Assembly (NCBI GenBank): GCA_950075865.1
Contig: CATMVA010000001.1
Coordinates: 239,189-303,188 of the forward strand
DNA length: 64,000 bases
Source of the DNA: an uncultured Oscillospiraceae bacterium
GTDB lineage: Bacteria; Bacillota; Clostridia; Oscillospirales; Oscillospiraceae
Direction of reading: 5' to 3'
The notes under the pieces were generated by a model. That model made no database searches and was not told the origin of the DNA. It saw only the letters and a list, made by a program, of their open reading frames with translations. Positions 29,276 to 37,867 of this stretch are shown in pieces. Made by a program: the position numbers and the translations under genes. The first letter of the stretch is position 1; each line of letters starts with the position of its first letter.

Positions 29276-31951
29276 ATGAAAGATCCCAAACCCTTCGGTC
29301 TCAACGAGCTGCGGGAGCTGTACCTGAAATTCTTTGAATCCAAGGGCCATCTCCGCCTGCCCAGTTTCTCCCTGATTCCCCAGGGGGACGCTTCCCTGCT
29401 CCTCATCAACTCGGGCATGGCCCCTATGAAGCCCTACTTCACCGGAGAGAAGGAGCCCCCCCGCCACCGGGTGACCACCTGCCAAAAGTGCATCCGCACC
29501 GGCGACATTGAGAACATTGGCCACACCGCCCGCCACGGCACCTATTTTGAGATGCTGGGCAACTTCTCCTTCGGGGACTACTTTAAACGGGAGGCCATCC
29601 ACTGGGCCTGGGAGTTCCTTACCTCCCCCGAATGGGTGGGTCTGGACCCCGAGCGGCTCTATCCCTCGGTCTTCGCGGGAAATGAAACAACCCCCGCCGA
29701 CGATGAGGCTGTCCGCATCTGGAACGAGGAGATCGGCGTCCCCATGAGCCACATCTACAAGTTCGGCAAGGAGGACAACTTCTGGGAGCATGGCTCGGGC
29801 CCCTGCGGCCCCTGTTCCGAGATCTACTATGACCGGGGAGAGAAATATGGCTGCGGCAAACCCGACTGTGCCCCCGGCTGCGACTGTGACCGGTATGTGG
29901 AGGTATGGAACATCGTCTTCTCCCAGTTCAACAACGATGGTGAGGGCCACTATGAGGAGCTGAAGCAGAAGAACATCGACACCGGCATGGGTCTGGAGCG
30001 ACTGGCCGTGGTCTGCCAGGACGTGGACAGTCTCTTCGACGTGGACACCGTCATCAACATCACCCACAAGGTCAGCGAGATCACGGGCGCCCACTACGGC
30101 GAGAGCCGCGAGCGGGACGTATCCCTCCGGGTCATCACCGACCACATCCGCTCAGCCACCTTCATGATCTGCGACGGCGTCCTCCCCTCCAACGAGGGCC
30201 GTGGCTACGTCCTTCGCCGCCTCCTCCGCCGGGCCGCCCGCCACGGCAAGCTGCTGGGGATCAACGAGCCCTTCCTCTATGAGGTCTGCGACACGGTCAT
30301 CCATGAGAACGAGGGCCACTACCCCGAGCTGCGGGAGCGGCAGAGCTATATCACCAAGGTCATCCGCACCGAGGAGGAAAACTTTGCTCGCACCATCGAC
30401 GGTGGTCTGAGGATCTTCACCGAGATGCTCCGGGCTCACAAGACCCGTCTGGAATCCCTCTTTTCTGGCACTGACGCCTTCAAGCTCTATGACACCTACG
30501 GCTTCCCAATCGATCTGACCATCGAAATGGTTCAGGAGCAGGGCATGAAGCTGGACGAAAAGTCCTTCAAGGAATTGATGGAGGAGCAGAAGGTCCGGGC
30601 CCGGAAGGCCCGGGAGGCGCTGGGCGACCTGGGCTGGGCCGGCGTAGAGTTCGGCAAGGAGGTCCCCGAGACCCGGTTCGTAGGTTATGACCACACTGCT
30701 ATTGAGGACGCTAAGGTGGTGGCCATCGTGGCCGAGGGCGAGCTGGTGGACGAGATCGTCTCGGGTGTGGAGGCCATCGTGGTGCTGGACAAGACTCCCT
30801 TCTACGCTGAGATGGGCGGCCAGGTGGCCGACCACGGCGTAATCTCGGCCAACAAGGTCAGCTTTACGGTCACCGACGTCCAGAAGAACAAGGGCGGCAA
30901 ATTCATGCACTCGGGCCGGCTTACCGAGGGCTCCCTGAAGGTAGGCGACACCGCAACTGCCAAAATCGACACCGAACGGCGCCGCGCCATCATGCGGGCC
31001 CACTCGGCCACCCATCTGCTGGACGCTGCCCTGCGGAAGGTGTTGGGTGACCACGTCCATCAAGCCGGATCCCTGGTGGAGCCCGACCGCCTCCGCTTCG
31101 ACTTCACCCACTTCTCCGCCATGACCGCCGAGGAACTGGGCCGGGTCACCGATGAAGTGAACCGGGCCATTTTGGAGGGCTATGACATCGTCACCGAGGA
31201 GCTTCCCATTGAGGAGGCCAAAAACCGGGGCGCCATCGCCCTCTTCGGCGAAAAGTACGGTGACACCGTCCGGGTGGTGGATATGGGCCACGGCTTCTCT
31301 GTGGAATTCTGCGGCGGTACCCACCTGGACAACACCGCCAAGGTTGGTATCTTCCACATTGAGAGCGAGTTCTCGGTAGCCTCCGGTGTCCGCCGGATCG
31401 AGGCCACCACCGGCCTTGTGACCTTGGACAAGCTGCGCCGTCAGCAGAACATCCTTCTGGAGGCCGCTTCGGCGGTCAAGGCCAAGCCCGGAGAGCTGAA
31501 GGAGAAGGTCCTCCAGTTCGTGGACGAGATGCGGGAGCTGCGCCATACCATTGAGAAGCTGAAGGCCAAGGAGGCCGCCGGCGAGACCGATCGGCTCCTC
31601 TTCAGCACCCACGAAGTAGGCGGGCTGAAGGTCCTCACCGCCACGATCCCCGAGGCTGATGCCCAGCGTCTGCGCCAGATGGGCGATATGCTCCGGGATA
31701 AGGACCCTCGCATCGTGGCCGTTCTGGCCGCCATCAGTGGAGATAAGATCACCTTCCTGGCTGTCTGCGGCCACGAGGCGGTCCAGAAGGGTATCAAGGC
31801 GGGCGACATCATTCGGCAGGTCTCTGCCATCGCCGGAGGATCGGGCGGCGGCAAGCCCGAATCCGCCATGGGCGGCGGCAAGGATCCTCTGATGGTGGAC
31901 AACGCCCTGGCCATGGTAGACAACTTCGTCTCCATGAAGCTGGGAGGGTAA
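29276..31951 (+). CDS. alaS: Alanine--tRNA ligase
   Basis: FFESKGHLRLPSFSLIPQGDASLLLINSGMAPMKPYFTG; GPCGPCSEIYYDRG; C-terminal DHH-type region. Confidence 0.97.
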   Translation: MKDPKPFGLNELRELYLKFFESKGHLRLPSFSLIPQGDASLLLINSGMAPMKPYFTGEKEPPRHRVTTCQKCIRTGDIENIGHTARHGTYFEMLGNFSFGDYFKREAIHWAWEFLTSPEWVGLDPERLYPSVFAGNETTPADDEAVRIWNEEIGVPMSHIYKFGKEDNFWEHGSGPCGPCSEIYYDRGEKYGCGKPDCAPGCDCDRYVEVWNIVFSQFNNDGEGHYEELKQKNIDTGMGLERLAVVCQDVDSLFDVDTVINITHKVSEITGAHYGESRERDVSLRVITDHIRSATFMICDGVLPSNEGRGYVLRRLLRRAARHGKLLGINEPFLYEVCDTVIHENEGHYPELRERQSYITKVIRTEEENFARTIDGGLRIFTEMLRAHKTRLESLFSGTDAFKLYDTYGFPIDLTIEMVQEQGMKLDEKSFKELMEEQKVRARKAREALGDLGWAGVEFGKEVPETRFVGYDHTAIEDAKVVAIVAEGELVDEIVSGVEAIVVLDKTPFYAEMGGQVADHGVISANKVSFTVTDVQKNKGGKFMHSGRLTEGSLKVGDTATAKIDTERRRAIMRAHSATHLLDAALRKVLGDHVHQAGSLVEPDRLRFDFTHFSAMTAEELGRVTDEVNRAILEGYDIVTEELPIEEAKNRGAIALFGEKYGDTVRVVDMGHGFSVEFCGGTHLDNTAKVGIFHIESEFSVASGVRRIEATTGLVTLDKLRRQQNILLEAASAVKAKPGELKEKVLQFVDEMRELRHTIEKLKAKEAAGETDRLLFSTHEVGGLKVLTATIPEADAQRLRQMGDMLRDKDPRIVAVLAAISGDKITFLAVCGHEAVQKGIKAGDIIRQVSAIAGGSGGGKPESAMGGGKDPLMVDNALAMVDNFVSMKLGG

Positions 31952-31954
31952 ACC

Positions 31955-32137
31955 ATGGCCCTCCCCTCCGATCCCTTCATTCTTCTGAGCGTGGTAAACA
32001 CCAAGCTCAGGGACCAGTACTCCGATCTGGACAAGCTGTGCGAGGACCTGGACGAGGACAAAACCCGCCTCGTCCAGGCACTGGCCGGGGTAGGCTATAC
32101 CTACTCCCCGGAGCAAAATCAGTTTATATCACTTTGA
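31955..32137 (+). CDS. DUF4250-like small protein
   Basis: MALPSDPFILLSVVNTKLRDQYSDLDKLCEDLDEDKTRLVQALAGVGYTYSPEQNQFISL. Confidence 0.75.
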   Translation: MALPSDPFILLSVVNTKLRDQYSDLDKLCEDLDEDKTRLVQALAGVGYTYSPEQNQFISL

Positions 32138-32157
32138 AGTGTTTTGGGGTATAAAAA

Positions 32158-32181
32158 AGAGCGTACCGTTAGCACGCTCTA
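32158..32181. terminator. Intrinsic terminator
   Basis: agagcgt-accgttagc-acgctct followed by acctttttct. Confidence 0.65.
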
Positions 32182-32286
32182 CCTTTTTCTAATTCTATTA
32201 TAGCGCATATTGCCTCTCAGTTCAAGACTTGTATTTCCTGCATCTCCTTGATACCATAAGGGTACTCGAAGGAGGAGGGCAACAAT

Positions 32287-32842
32287 ATGACTCTTGACCA
32301 ATGTAGTACCGTCCATAGAAAGTATACTGTCAACACCTGTCCACCCGTGCCGCCAAACTGCCGCCGCCAAATGTCTTCCGGGCCGTGTTGGGCGAGTTGC
32401 TGGGGCTGACTGGAAAACCTGTTGATCTGCTGGCCTGCGGCTGCGGCACCGGCTTCTTTTCCCGGCAGTACGCCCGGCTTCCTGGTGTTTCCGTCACCGG
32501 GATCGACCTGGATGAGCCCCTGCTGAACGCCGCCCGGGAGTTGTCCCGGCAAGAGGGTCACCTCATTCAATTTGAGCGGGGTGATATCACCGACCTCCCT
32601 TTTCAGGACGGAAGCTTTGACACGGTGACCAGCGATATTCTGTTGGAGATTTTTCCTGACAAGCTCCTCCCCATCAGTGAAATGGTCCGGGTCTGGAGCT
32701 TGGTGTCCTGACTCAAAAAGAAGTGGAGACCTACCATGACCTGTTCCACTGAACCGCTGCCCTGCAGGGTGATGCGCTGGTACTCAGCGGGATTGACCTG
32801 TATCTGGTATGCGGGCGTAAGCCCAAAGAAAAAAACATCTAA
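32287..32842 (+). pseudogene. Degraded SAM-dependent methyltransferase
   Basis: Homologous-looking text spread over three frames: MTLDQCSTVHRKYTVNT / LSTRAAKLPPPNVFRAVLGELLGL..DLLACGCGTGFFSRQYARLPGVSVTGIDLDEPLLNAAR..SEMVRV / GVLTQKEVETYHDLFH*TAALQGDALVLSGIDLYLVCGRKPKEKNI*. Confidence 0.8.
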
Positions 32843-32856
32843 AAGGAGATCTCTCT

Positions 32857-33195
32857 ATGTCCGATTGTCTGTTCTGCAAGATCGTTGCCGGGGAAATCCC
32901 CAGCAAAAAGCTCTACGAGGACGACTTGTGTTACGCCTTCTACGACATCGCTCCCCAGGCGCCCACCCACTTCCTGGTGGTACCCAAGGCCCACATCTCC
33001 TCGGTAGCCGGGGTGGATGAAACCAACCAGGCCACCGCAGGCCACATCTTCGCTATTATTGCCAAGCTGTGTAAAGAGCTTAGGCTTGACAGCTACCGGG
33101 TGGTCTCCAACATCGGAGAGCAGGCCGGACAGAGTGTTCCCCATCTGCACTTCCATGTGCTGGGCGGGAGAGACCTCACCTGGCCTCCGGGCTGA
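32857..33195 (+). CDS. HIT family hydrolase
   Basis: CLFCKIVAGEIPSKKLYEDD, PQAPTHFLVVPKAHI, QSVPHLHFHVLGGR. Confidence 0.95.
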   Translation: MSDCLFCKIVAGEIPSKKLYEDDLCYAFYDIAPQAPTHFLVVPKAHISSVAGVDETNQATAGHIFAIIAKLCKELRLDSYRVVSNIGEQAGQSVPHLHFHVLGGRDLTWPPG

Positions 33196-33207
33196 TCGGC
33201 GCATAAG

Positions 33208-33241
33208 CGAGGCCCCGGACGAAGAATCGTCCGGGGCCTCG
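33208..33241. terminator. Intrinsic terminator between convergent genes
   Basis: cgaggccccggacga-agaa-tcgtccggggcctcg followed by ttttct. Confidence 0.85.
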
Positions 33242-33249
33242 TTTTCTGT

Positions 33250-33900
33250 TCAGTTTTTTTCCCAAGGCTCCTTCGGCTCTTTGGACTTCAGACGAAAGCT
33301 GGAGCGTGGGATCAGCCCAATACGTCCCAGAATGGGGATCAGAGCCCCGATCAAGAAGAACAGCATCACAGCCTGGACGGGCAGCATGACCAGGTTCTTC
33401 CAGAAGCTCTTGACCATGTAATAATAGTACCCCTTGCTGTACAGGATGGCGCTCCAAAGAGCACCCAGCGTCACATTGAGAATGTTGGTAAACAGCTTGG
33501 CCAGAAAGACCCGCACCGCCAGAGTAACCGGCGTGAATTTGGCCCGGTAGAGAAACAGCGCATAAATCATGGTGCCCAGCATAGTGGTAAGGGCATAGCC
33601 CGGAAAATAGGGGCCCGTGGGATGGATAAAAAAGTTGATGGTGTCCTCCGCAAAGCCAAAAACCAGTGCGGTGACAGGGCCTCCCACCATACCGCATACC
33701 GCCCGGGCCAGAAATCCCCAAGTGACCCGCACATTAGGATCTGTGGTGGGAATCGAGGGAATATGGGCCAGGGCGTTGCAGGCCGCGATCATCATGGCCG
33801 CGAAGACCAGTATCCGCAGATCCTTGAAGTCGGCCACGGCGGTCCGCCAATAGGTCGGGGAAAATGGCGTCCTGAATAGAGTCTGATCCTTTTTCTGCAT
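33250..33900 (-). CDS. folT: Folate-family ECF transporter S component
   Basis: AAMMIAACNALAHIPSIPT..., GPVTALVFGFAEDTINFFIHPTGPYFPGYALTTMLGTMIYALFLYR; start at MQKKDQTL after AGGAGG. Confidence 0.85.
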   Translation of the reverse strand: MQKKDQTLFRTPFSPTYWRTAVADFKDLRILVFAAMMIAACNALAHIPSIPTTDPNVRVTWGFLARAVCGMVGGPVTALVFGFAEDTINFFIHPTGPYFPGYALTTMLGTMIYALFLYRAKFTPVTLAVRVFLAKLFTNILNVTLGALWSAILYSKGYYYYMVKSFWKNLVMLPVQAVMLFFLIGALIPILGRIGLIPRSSFRLKSKEPKEPWEKN

Positions 33901-33983
33901 AAAAAATCCTCCTTCTGTGTTTTCGGCAGCCCCTTTCGGGGAATGCCGCACAGAGGGAGGTATCACAAAAACACCCTGCATGC

Positions 33984-34087
33984 GGCAGCGGGATGCGGGA
34001 CCTGCACTGCGGAGGGCGAACCCTCACTTCGTCCGGCGGACAACTCCCCGTCCCGCCGGCACTGAACACACAGATCCCTACTCTGCC
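33984..34087 (-). ncRNA. Tetrahydrofolate (THF, class I) riboswitch candidate
   Basis: Minus strand GGCAGAGUAG...GUGUUCAGUGCCGGCGGGACGGGGAGUUGUCCGCCGGACGAAGUGAGG...CCGCAUCCCGCUGCC resembles THF-I elements (AGAGUAG, GGGAxGUxGUC, ACGAAG, GCAUCC); precedes folate S component. Confidence 0.8.
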
Positions 34088-34098
34088 TGTTGTCCTCT

Positions 34099-34127
34099 AT
34101 CATAGCTCCTATAAGCGGAATCGTCAA
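34099..34127 (-). promoter_or_regulatory. Sigma-A promoter of the riboswitch-folT transcript
   Basis: TTGACG-N17-TATGAT on minus strand ending just upstream of the aptamer. Confidence 0.75.
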
Positions 34128-34624
34128 TTGTCAGTTTTGACGATTCCTTCCGCCACCTCTTCCACCGTCCGCCCGGTGGTATCCACCTTGTATGTATCCA
34201 GGGCGTCATATAACGGCAGTCTCTGAAGGCTCCGGTCCACCACATCCGGGGTACGAAGGCCACGCGCAACATCCCTGGCCAGCCGCTCCGCAAGCTGTTC
34301 AGGCGTGCAGACAAGGGAGACGGCATGGACCTCCACCCCGGTCAGCTCCAATCTGCTTTTCAGCTCGTCCAGAATGGACGGCCGGTCCATGACCCAACCA
34401 AAGATCACATTTTCGTAAGCCGAGCAGGCCAGAAAATTATTGATCGTATGGCAGATGTTATCCATCACCATGGCCTTTGTCTCCGGGGTGACCTGAAAGG
34501 GATCAGCGTCCCAGCACCAGTCCCCATCCAGAAAAACGCTATTTGGCAGCAGGCGCTTCAGTGCCTGACAGACCGTGGTCTTCCCCACACCCATGGGGCC
34601 GCCGATCAGGTAAAGGGCCTTCAT
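34124..34624 (-). CDS. P-loop nucleotide kinase-like protein
   Basis: MKALYLIGGPMGVGKTTVCQALKRLLPNSVFLDGDWCW Walker A motif. Confidence 0.75.
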   Translation of the reverse strand: MKALYLIGGPMGVGKTTVCQALKRLLPNSVFLDGDWCWDADPFQVTPETKAMVMDNICHTINNFLACSAYENVIFGWVMDRPSILDELKSRLELTGVEVHAVSLVCTPEQLAERLARDVARGLRTPDVVDRSLQRLPLYDALDTYKVDTTGRTVEEVAEGIVKTDN

Positions 34625-35223
34625 TCCGCTCTCTCCTTCAAAATTCCCATCTTTACCAATTTCTCATAACCGTACAGGGCATTGAGCACCTCCAACATGG
34701 CATTTGGACTCATATGCTCGGGAAGGTCCAGCCGCTTCAGCAGGGCCCTCCGGTTCTCTGCCGCCTCCGGCCTCCCCGACAGCCCAGCGGCAAAGAGGTC
34801 GGCCTTGGTGACAGCCCGGCGGGCCGGCCGCTCCTCCATCTCATTCAAAAAGGTGGCCTCCGCCCGGCGGAGAGCGTCCAGCAGTACTTGGGGCGGCATC
34901 CCCTCCACCCCCAGCTTACCCTCCTTCCCCGGGGCACGCTTCCGCTTCTCCTTGCCGCTCCGGTCGGGAATATAGGCGTGCTTCACCAGGGACGGGTCCA
35001 CCGCCCCTTTCAGGTAATTACGGATAACAAACCCGGCCCCGTCAGAGTCGGTCAGCACAATGAGCCCTCGCTCCTTGGCCAGACGGCGCAGCAGGTGCAG
35101 CAGTTCCTCATCCTTGAAGATGCCGAACCCCCCGGTCTCTAAAATGACAGCGTCCACCACCTGGGAAAGGGTATTCTTGTCATAGCGACCTTCTACCACG
35201 ATGGCCTCTTTAATCGTTTCCAT
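34621..35223 (-). CDS. RNase M5-like TOPRIM protein (DUF4093-type C-terminus)
   Basis: IKEAIVVEGRYDKNTLSQVVDAVILETGGFGIF...LIVLTDSDGAGFVIRNYLKG. Confidence 0.85.
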   Translation of the reverse strand: METIKEAIVVEGRYDKNTLSQVVDAVILETGGFGIFKDEELLHLLRRLAKERGLIVLTDSDGAGFVIRNYLKGAVDPSLVKHAYIPDRSGKEKRKRAPGKEGKLGVEGMPPQVLLDALRRAEATFLNEMEERPARRAVTKADLFAAGLSGRPEAAENRRALLKRLDLPEHMSPNAMLEVLNALYGYEKLVKMGILKERAE

Positions 35224-35238
35224 ATTTGCCCCCGCGGC

Positions 35239-36276
35239 CTACGCCGGCTTTTTTGCCGAGAGCTCCAGCAGCAGGCCCACCAGCACGTTCCTGCCGTCGC
35301 CTCCGGTGGATTTCATGGCCAAGTCGGCCTCCTCGCAGCGAACGACCGCCCGGCGGCACCAGTCCAGAGAAAACCGCCGTGCCGAGCGCATCAGCTTCTC
35401 GGCCGGGTAGGTAGAGCGGATACCGCAGATCTCCATCAGGTCGCTGCCGCTCTTCTTCCGCTCCACCGCCAACCGGGCGGCATAGAGCTGGCGAAGATTC
35501 CTCCCCAGTCCCGCCAGAAGAGGAATGGGCTGCTCCTGCATATGTAAAAGGTCGGAGAGGACCGAAAAGGCCTTGTCAAAATCCCCGGCTGCCACCGCAT
35601 CGGTTAGGTTAAAGATCACCGCGTCCAGTTGTGGAGTGGCCACCGCGTCGATATCCTGGCGGGTGACCCGCTTCTCTTTGGCATAGGCCCCGATCTTGCC
35701 GATCTCGGAGATCAGGTTGGTCATCAGATCCCCGCAGAGGAAGATCAAGTACTGGGCGTCCCCTGTACTAATCTCGTGGCCCAAGGCCCGAAACCGCCGG
35801 GCGATCCATCCCGTCAGGTCCTTCTGGTCCTGACGGACAAAATCTACCGCCCGCCCCTTTTCCTTAACCACCTTGGCCAGCTTGGTCCGGCTGTCCAACT
35901 TATACTCCAGCGTGTCGTAGACAAAGACCAGGCAAACATAGTCGGGCAGGTCGTCCAAAAGCTGGGCCAGGGACTCCTGGTCCCCCTTGCCCAGGTCGTA
36001 GTCGTTCACCACCACGAAGGTATGTTCACTCATCATGGGCATGGCATCCACCGCTTCATGGAGCCGCTGGATGGTCATCTCCTTTCCAGAGAGAACGTGA
36101 TAGTTAAAGTCGTCCAGCCCTCCGGTCAGAAGCTGCTTCTTCATCTCACCCAGGTAGAAATCCCGGAGATAGGTCTCCTCCCCGTGAAAGATATACAGGT
36201 TCCCCAGGCTCTCCTTCTCCAGCTCCTGCCGGAATGCCCGGTAGGACGCGTCATCCGCCGTCTTTTTGAATGCCAC
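35239..36276 (-). CDS. holA: DNA polymerase III subunit delta
   Basis: LGNLYIFHGEETYLRDFYLGEMKKQLL; GTG start after AAGGAGGGG; long N-terminal extension of the ORF rejected. Confidence 0.88.
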   Translation of the reverse strand: MAFKKTADDASYRAFRQELEKESLGNLYIFHGEETYLRDFYLGEMKKQLLTGGLDDFNYHVLSGKEMTIQRLHEAVDAMPMMSEHTFVVVNDYDLGKGDQESLAQLLDDLPDYVCLVFVYDTLEYKLDSRTKLAKVVKEKGRAVDFVRQDQKDLTGWIARRFRALGHEISTGDAQYLIFLCGDLMTNLISEIGKIGAYAKEKRVTRQDIDAVATPQLDAVIFNLTDAVAAGDFDKAFSVLSDLLHMQEQPIPLLAGLGRNLRQLYAARLAVERKKSGSDLMEICGIRSTYPAEKLMRSARRFSLDWCRRAVVRCEEADLAMKSTGGDGRNVLVGLLLELSAKKPA

Positions 36277-36335
36277 AGGGATCCCCTCCTTTTGAGTCAT
36301 AGTATACCACATTGTCCCAAAAGGCGCAAGACGCC

Positions 36336-36938
36336 TCACTTCCCCATGATTTGCCCCCACCACTCCAGCAGCTTGAACTTCACCACATACCCCTCGTTCT
36401 CCCCGGTGATGAGGCTCACCTGGGCCGCCGAGAGGTCTCCGGCCTTCTCCCCCACCGTCTCGCTCACCGAGCCCAGGCACAACGGCGGAAAGACCACGCA
36501 CCACCAGTTTCTCCCCTCCCCCTCGCCCAGGACGATCTTCAAGGCGGGATACCGCCCCGCCGGAAGGGAGAAATCGGTGTACTCCTTGGTGGGAAACCAG
36601 GCCTTTTCCTCCAAGGATGCGGTGACCGTCATCCCCCCGGAGACCTGGGCTCCGGCCCGGGCCAACTCCTCCAGGTAAGCATCCAGGATCTCCCAAGCCT
36701 CCTCCTGGCTGGACACGCCCTCCAAGAGAGGCCCGGCCTGAGCCAGGACCGCGTCCCGGACCCGCAGCTTCACCGCCTGGTCCTCCTCCGAATCGGAGGC
36801 CCCCACCACATGGAGCCGCACCACATTTTCCGCCAGGGCCGCCTGTGCCCCCGCCAAATAAGTACCCATCACCAGCGCGGCGGCCATCCCCAGCAGAAAA
36901 GCCAGCTCCCAACGCCGCAAACCACCCGTTTTTTTCAT
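36336..36938 (-). CDS. spoIIR: Stage II sporulation protein R
   Basis: NVVRLHVVGASDSEEDQAVKLRVRDAVLAQAGPLL; WWCVVFPPLCL. Confidence 0.92.
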   Translation of the reverse strand: MKKTGGLRRWELAFLLGMAAALVMGTYLAGAQAALAENVVRLHVVGASDSEEDQAVKLRVRDAVLAQAGPLLEGVSSQEEAWEILDAYLEELARAGAQVSGGMTVTASLEEKAWFPTKEYTDFSLPAGRYPALKIVLGEGEGRNWWCVVFPPLCLGSVSETVGEKAGDLSAAQVSLITGENEGYVVKFKLLEWWGQIMGK

Positions 36939-36940
36939 CA

Positions 36941-36989
36941 AAAAGCACCGTCCCTTTTCGGATTTACCGAAATTATGGACGGTGCTTTT
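36941..36989 (-). terminator. Hairpin between ispE and spoIIR
   Basis: aaaagcaccgtcc...ggacggtgctttt; T-tract abuts spoIIR start on minus strand. Confidence 0.6.
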
Positions 36990-37005
36990 CCCTTTTATAC
37001 CTCTT

Positions 37006-37866
37006 TTACAGGCTCCGACACAGAAAAACGTCCGGGCAGCGTCCTTTCAGCGCCTCCCAGGCCGCCGCGGCCCGTTCCTCCTCCCGGAACAGGCCAAACA
37101 CAGTGGGCCCTGTGCCTGTCATGCTGGCCCCCAGCGCTCCCGCGTCCAGCAGGGCCTGCTTCAGCTCCTCCACCTGCTCCCGCCGACGGGGCAGCAGGAC
37201 CTCCTCAAACATGTTGAACAGCCGACGGGCGACCCCCTGCAGGTCTCCCCCCTCCAGCGCTGAAAGCATCCCGGCCGTGTCCGGGTGACAGCGGAGCCGC
37301 CGCCCATCCAACTGGGCGAACAGCTCAGGGGTGGAAACGGGAAACCCTGGCTTGGCCAGAACCACATAACACGCCGGCAGGCCAGGCAGCGGCGTCACCT
37401 CCTCCCCCCGGCCTGTGGCCAGGACGGTTCCCCCCAGCACACAATAGGGCACGTCGGAACCCACCCCTTTTCCGATCCCAGCCAGCTCCGCCGGAGAAAG
37501 GCCCAACCCCAGCAGCCTGTTCAGCCCCCGAAGGACGGCGGCGGCATCCGAGCTCCCCCCCGCCGTCCCGGCGCATACCGGGATCCTCTTGTCAATATGG
37601 ATGGACAGGCTTCCCCACTCCGCCCCGGTAGCCTCCCGAAGCCGCAGGGCAGCCGCCACGGCCAGGTTCCGACTGTCTACCGGAAGAAAGCCCAGGTTGG
37701 TCTCCAGGGTGATCCCCTCCCCCGGCCCCAGAGTCAAAGTGACCGTGTCCGCCAGGGAGACCGAGGTCATCACCATCTTCATCTCATGATAGCCGTCCTC
37801 CCGCTTCCCCAGCACATCCAAAGTCAGGTTCAGCTTGGCGGGAGCCTCAACAGTGACCGAAGCCAT
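37006..37866 (-). CDS. ispE: 4-diphosphocytidyl-2-C-methyl-D-erythritol kinase
   Basis: VEAPAKLNLTLDVLGKREDGYHEMKMVMTSVSLAD; IPVCAGTAGGSSDAAAVLRGLN. Confidence 0.95.
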   Translation of the reverse strand: MASVTVEAPAKLNLTLDVLGKREDGYHEMKMVMTSVSLADTVTLTLGPGEGITLETNLGFLPVDSRNLAVAAALRLREATGAEWGSLSIHIDKRIPVCAGTAGGSSDAAAVLRGLNRLLGLGLSPAELAGIGKGVGSDVPYCVLGGTVLATGRGEEVTPLPGLPACYVVLAKPGFPVSTPELFAQLDGRRLRCHPDTAGMLSALEGGDLQGVARRLFNMFEEVLLPRRREQVEELKQALLDAGALGASMTGTGPTVFGLFREEERAAAAWEALKGRCPDVFLCRSL

Positions 37867-37867
37867 C

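Noticed and set aside
30152-32116. 654-aa minus-strand ORF
   Set aside because: Antisense shadow of alaS
36277-36948. N-terminal extension of the holA ORF
   Set aside because: Overlaps spoIIR in another frame and is Gly-rich shadow sequence; GTG at 36276 with an RBS is the better holA start
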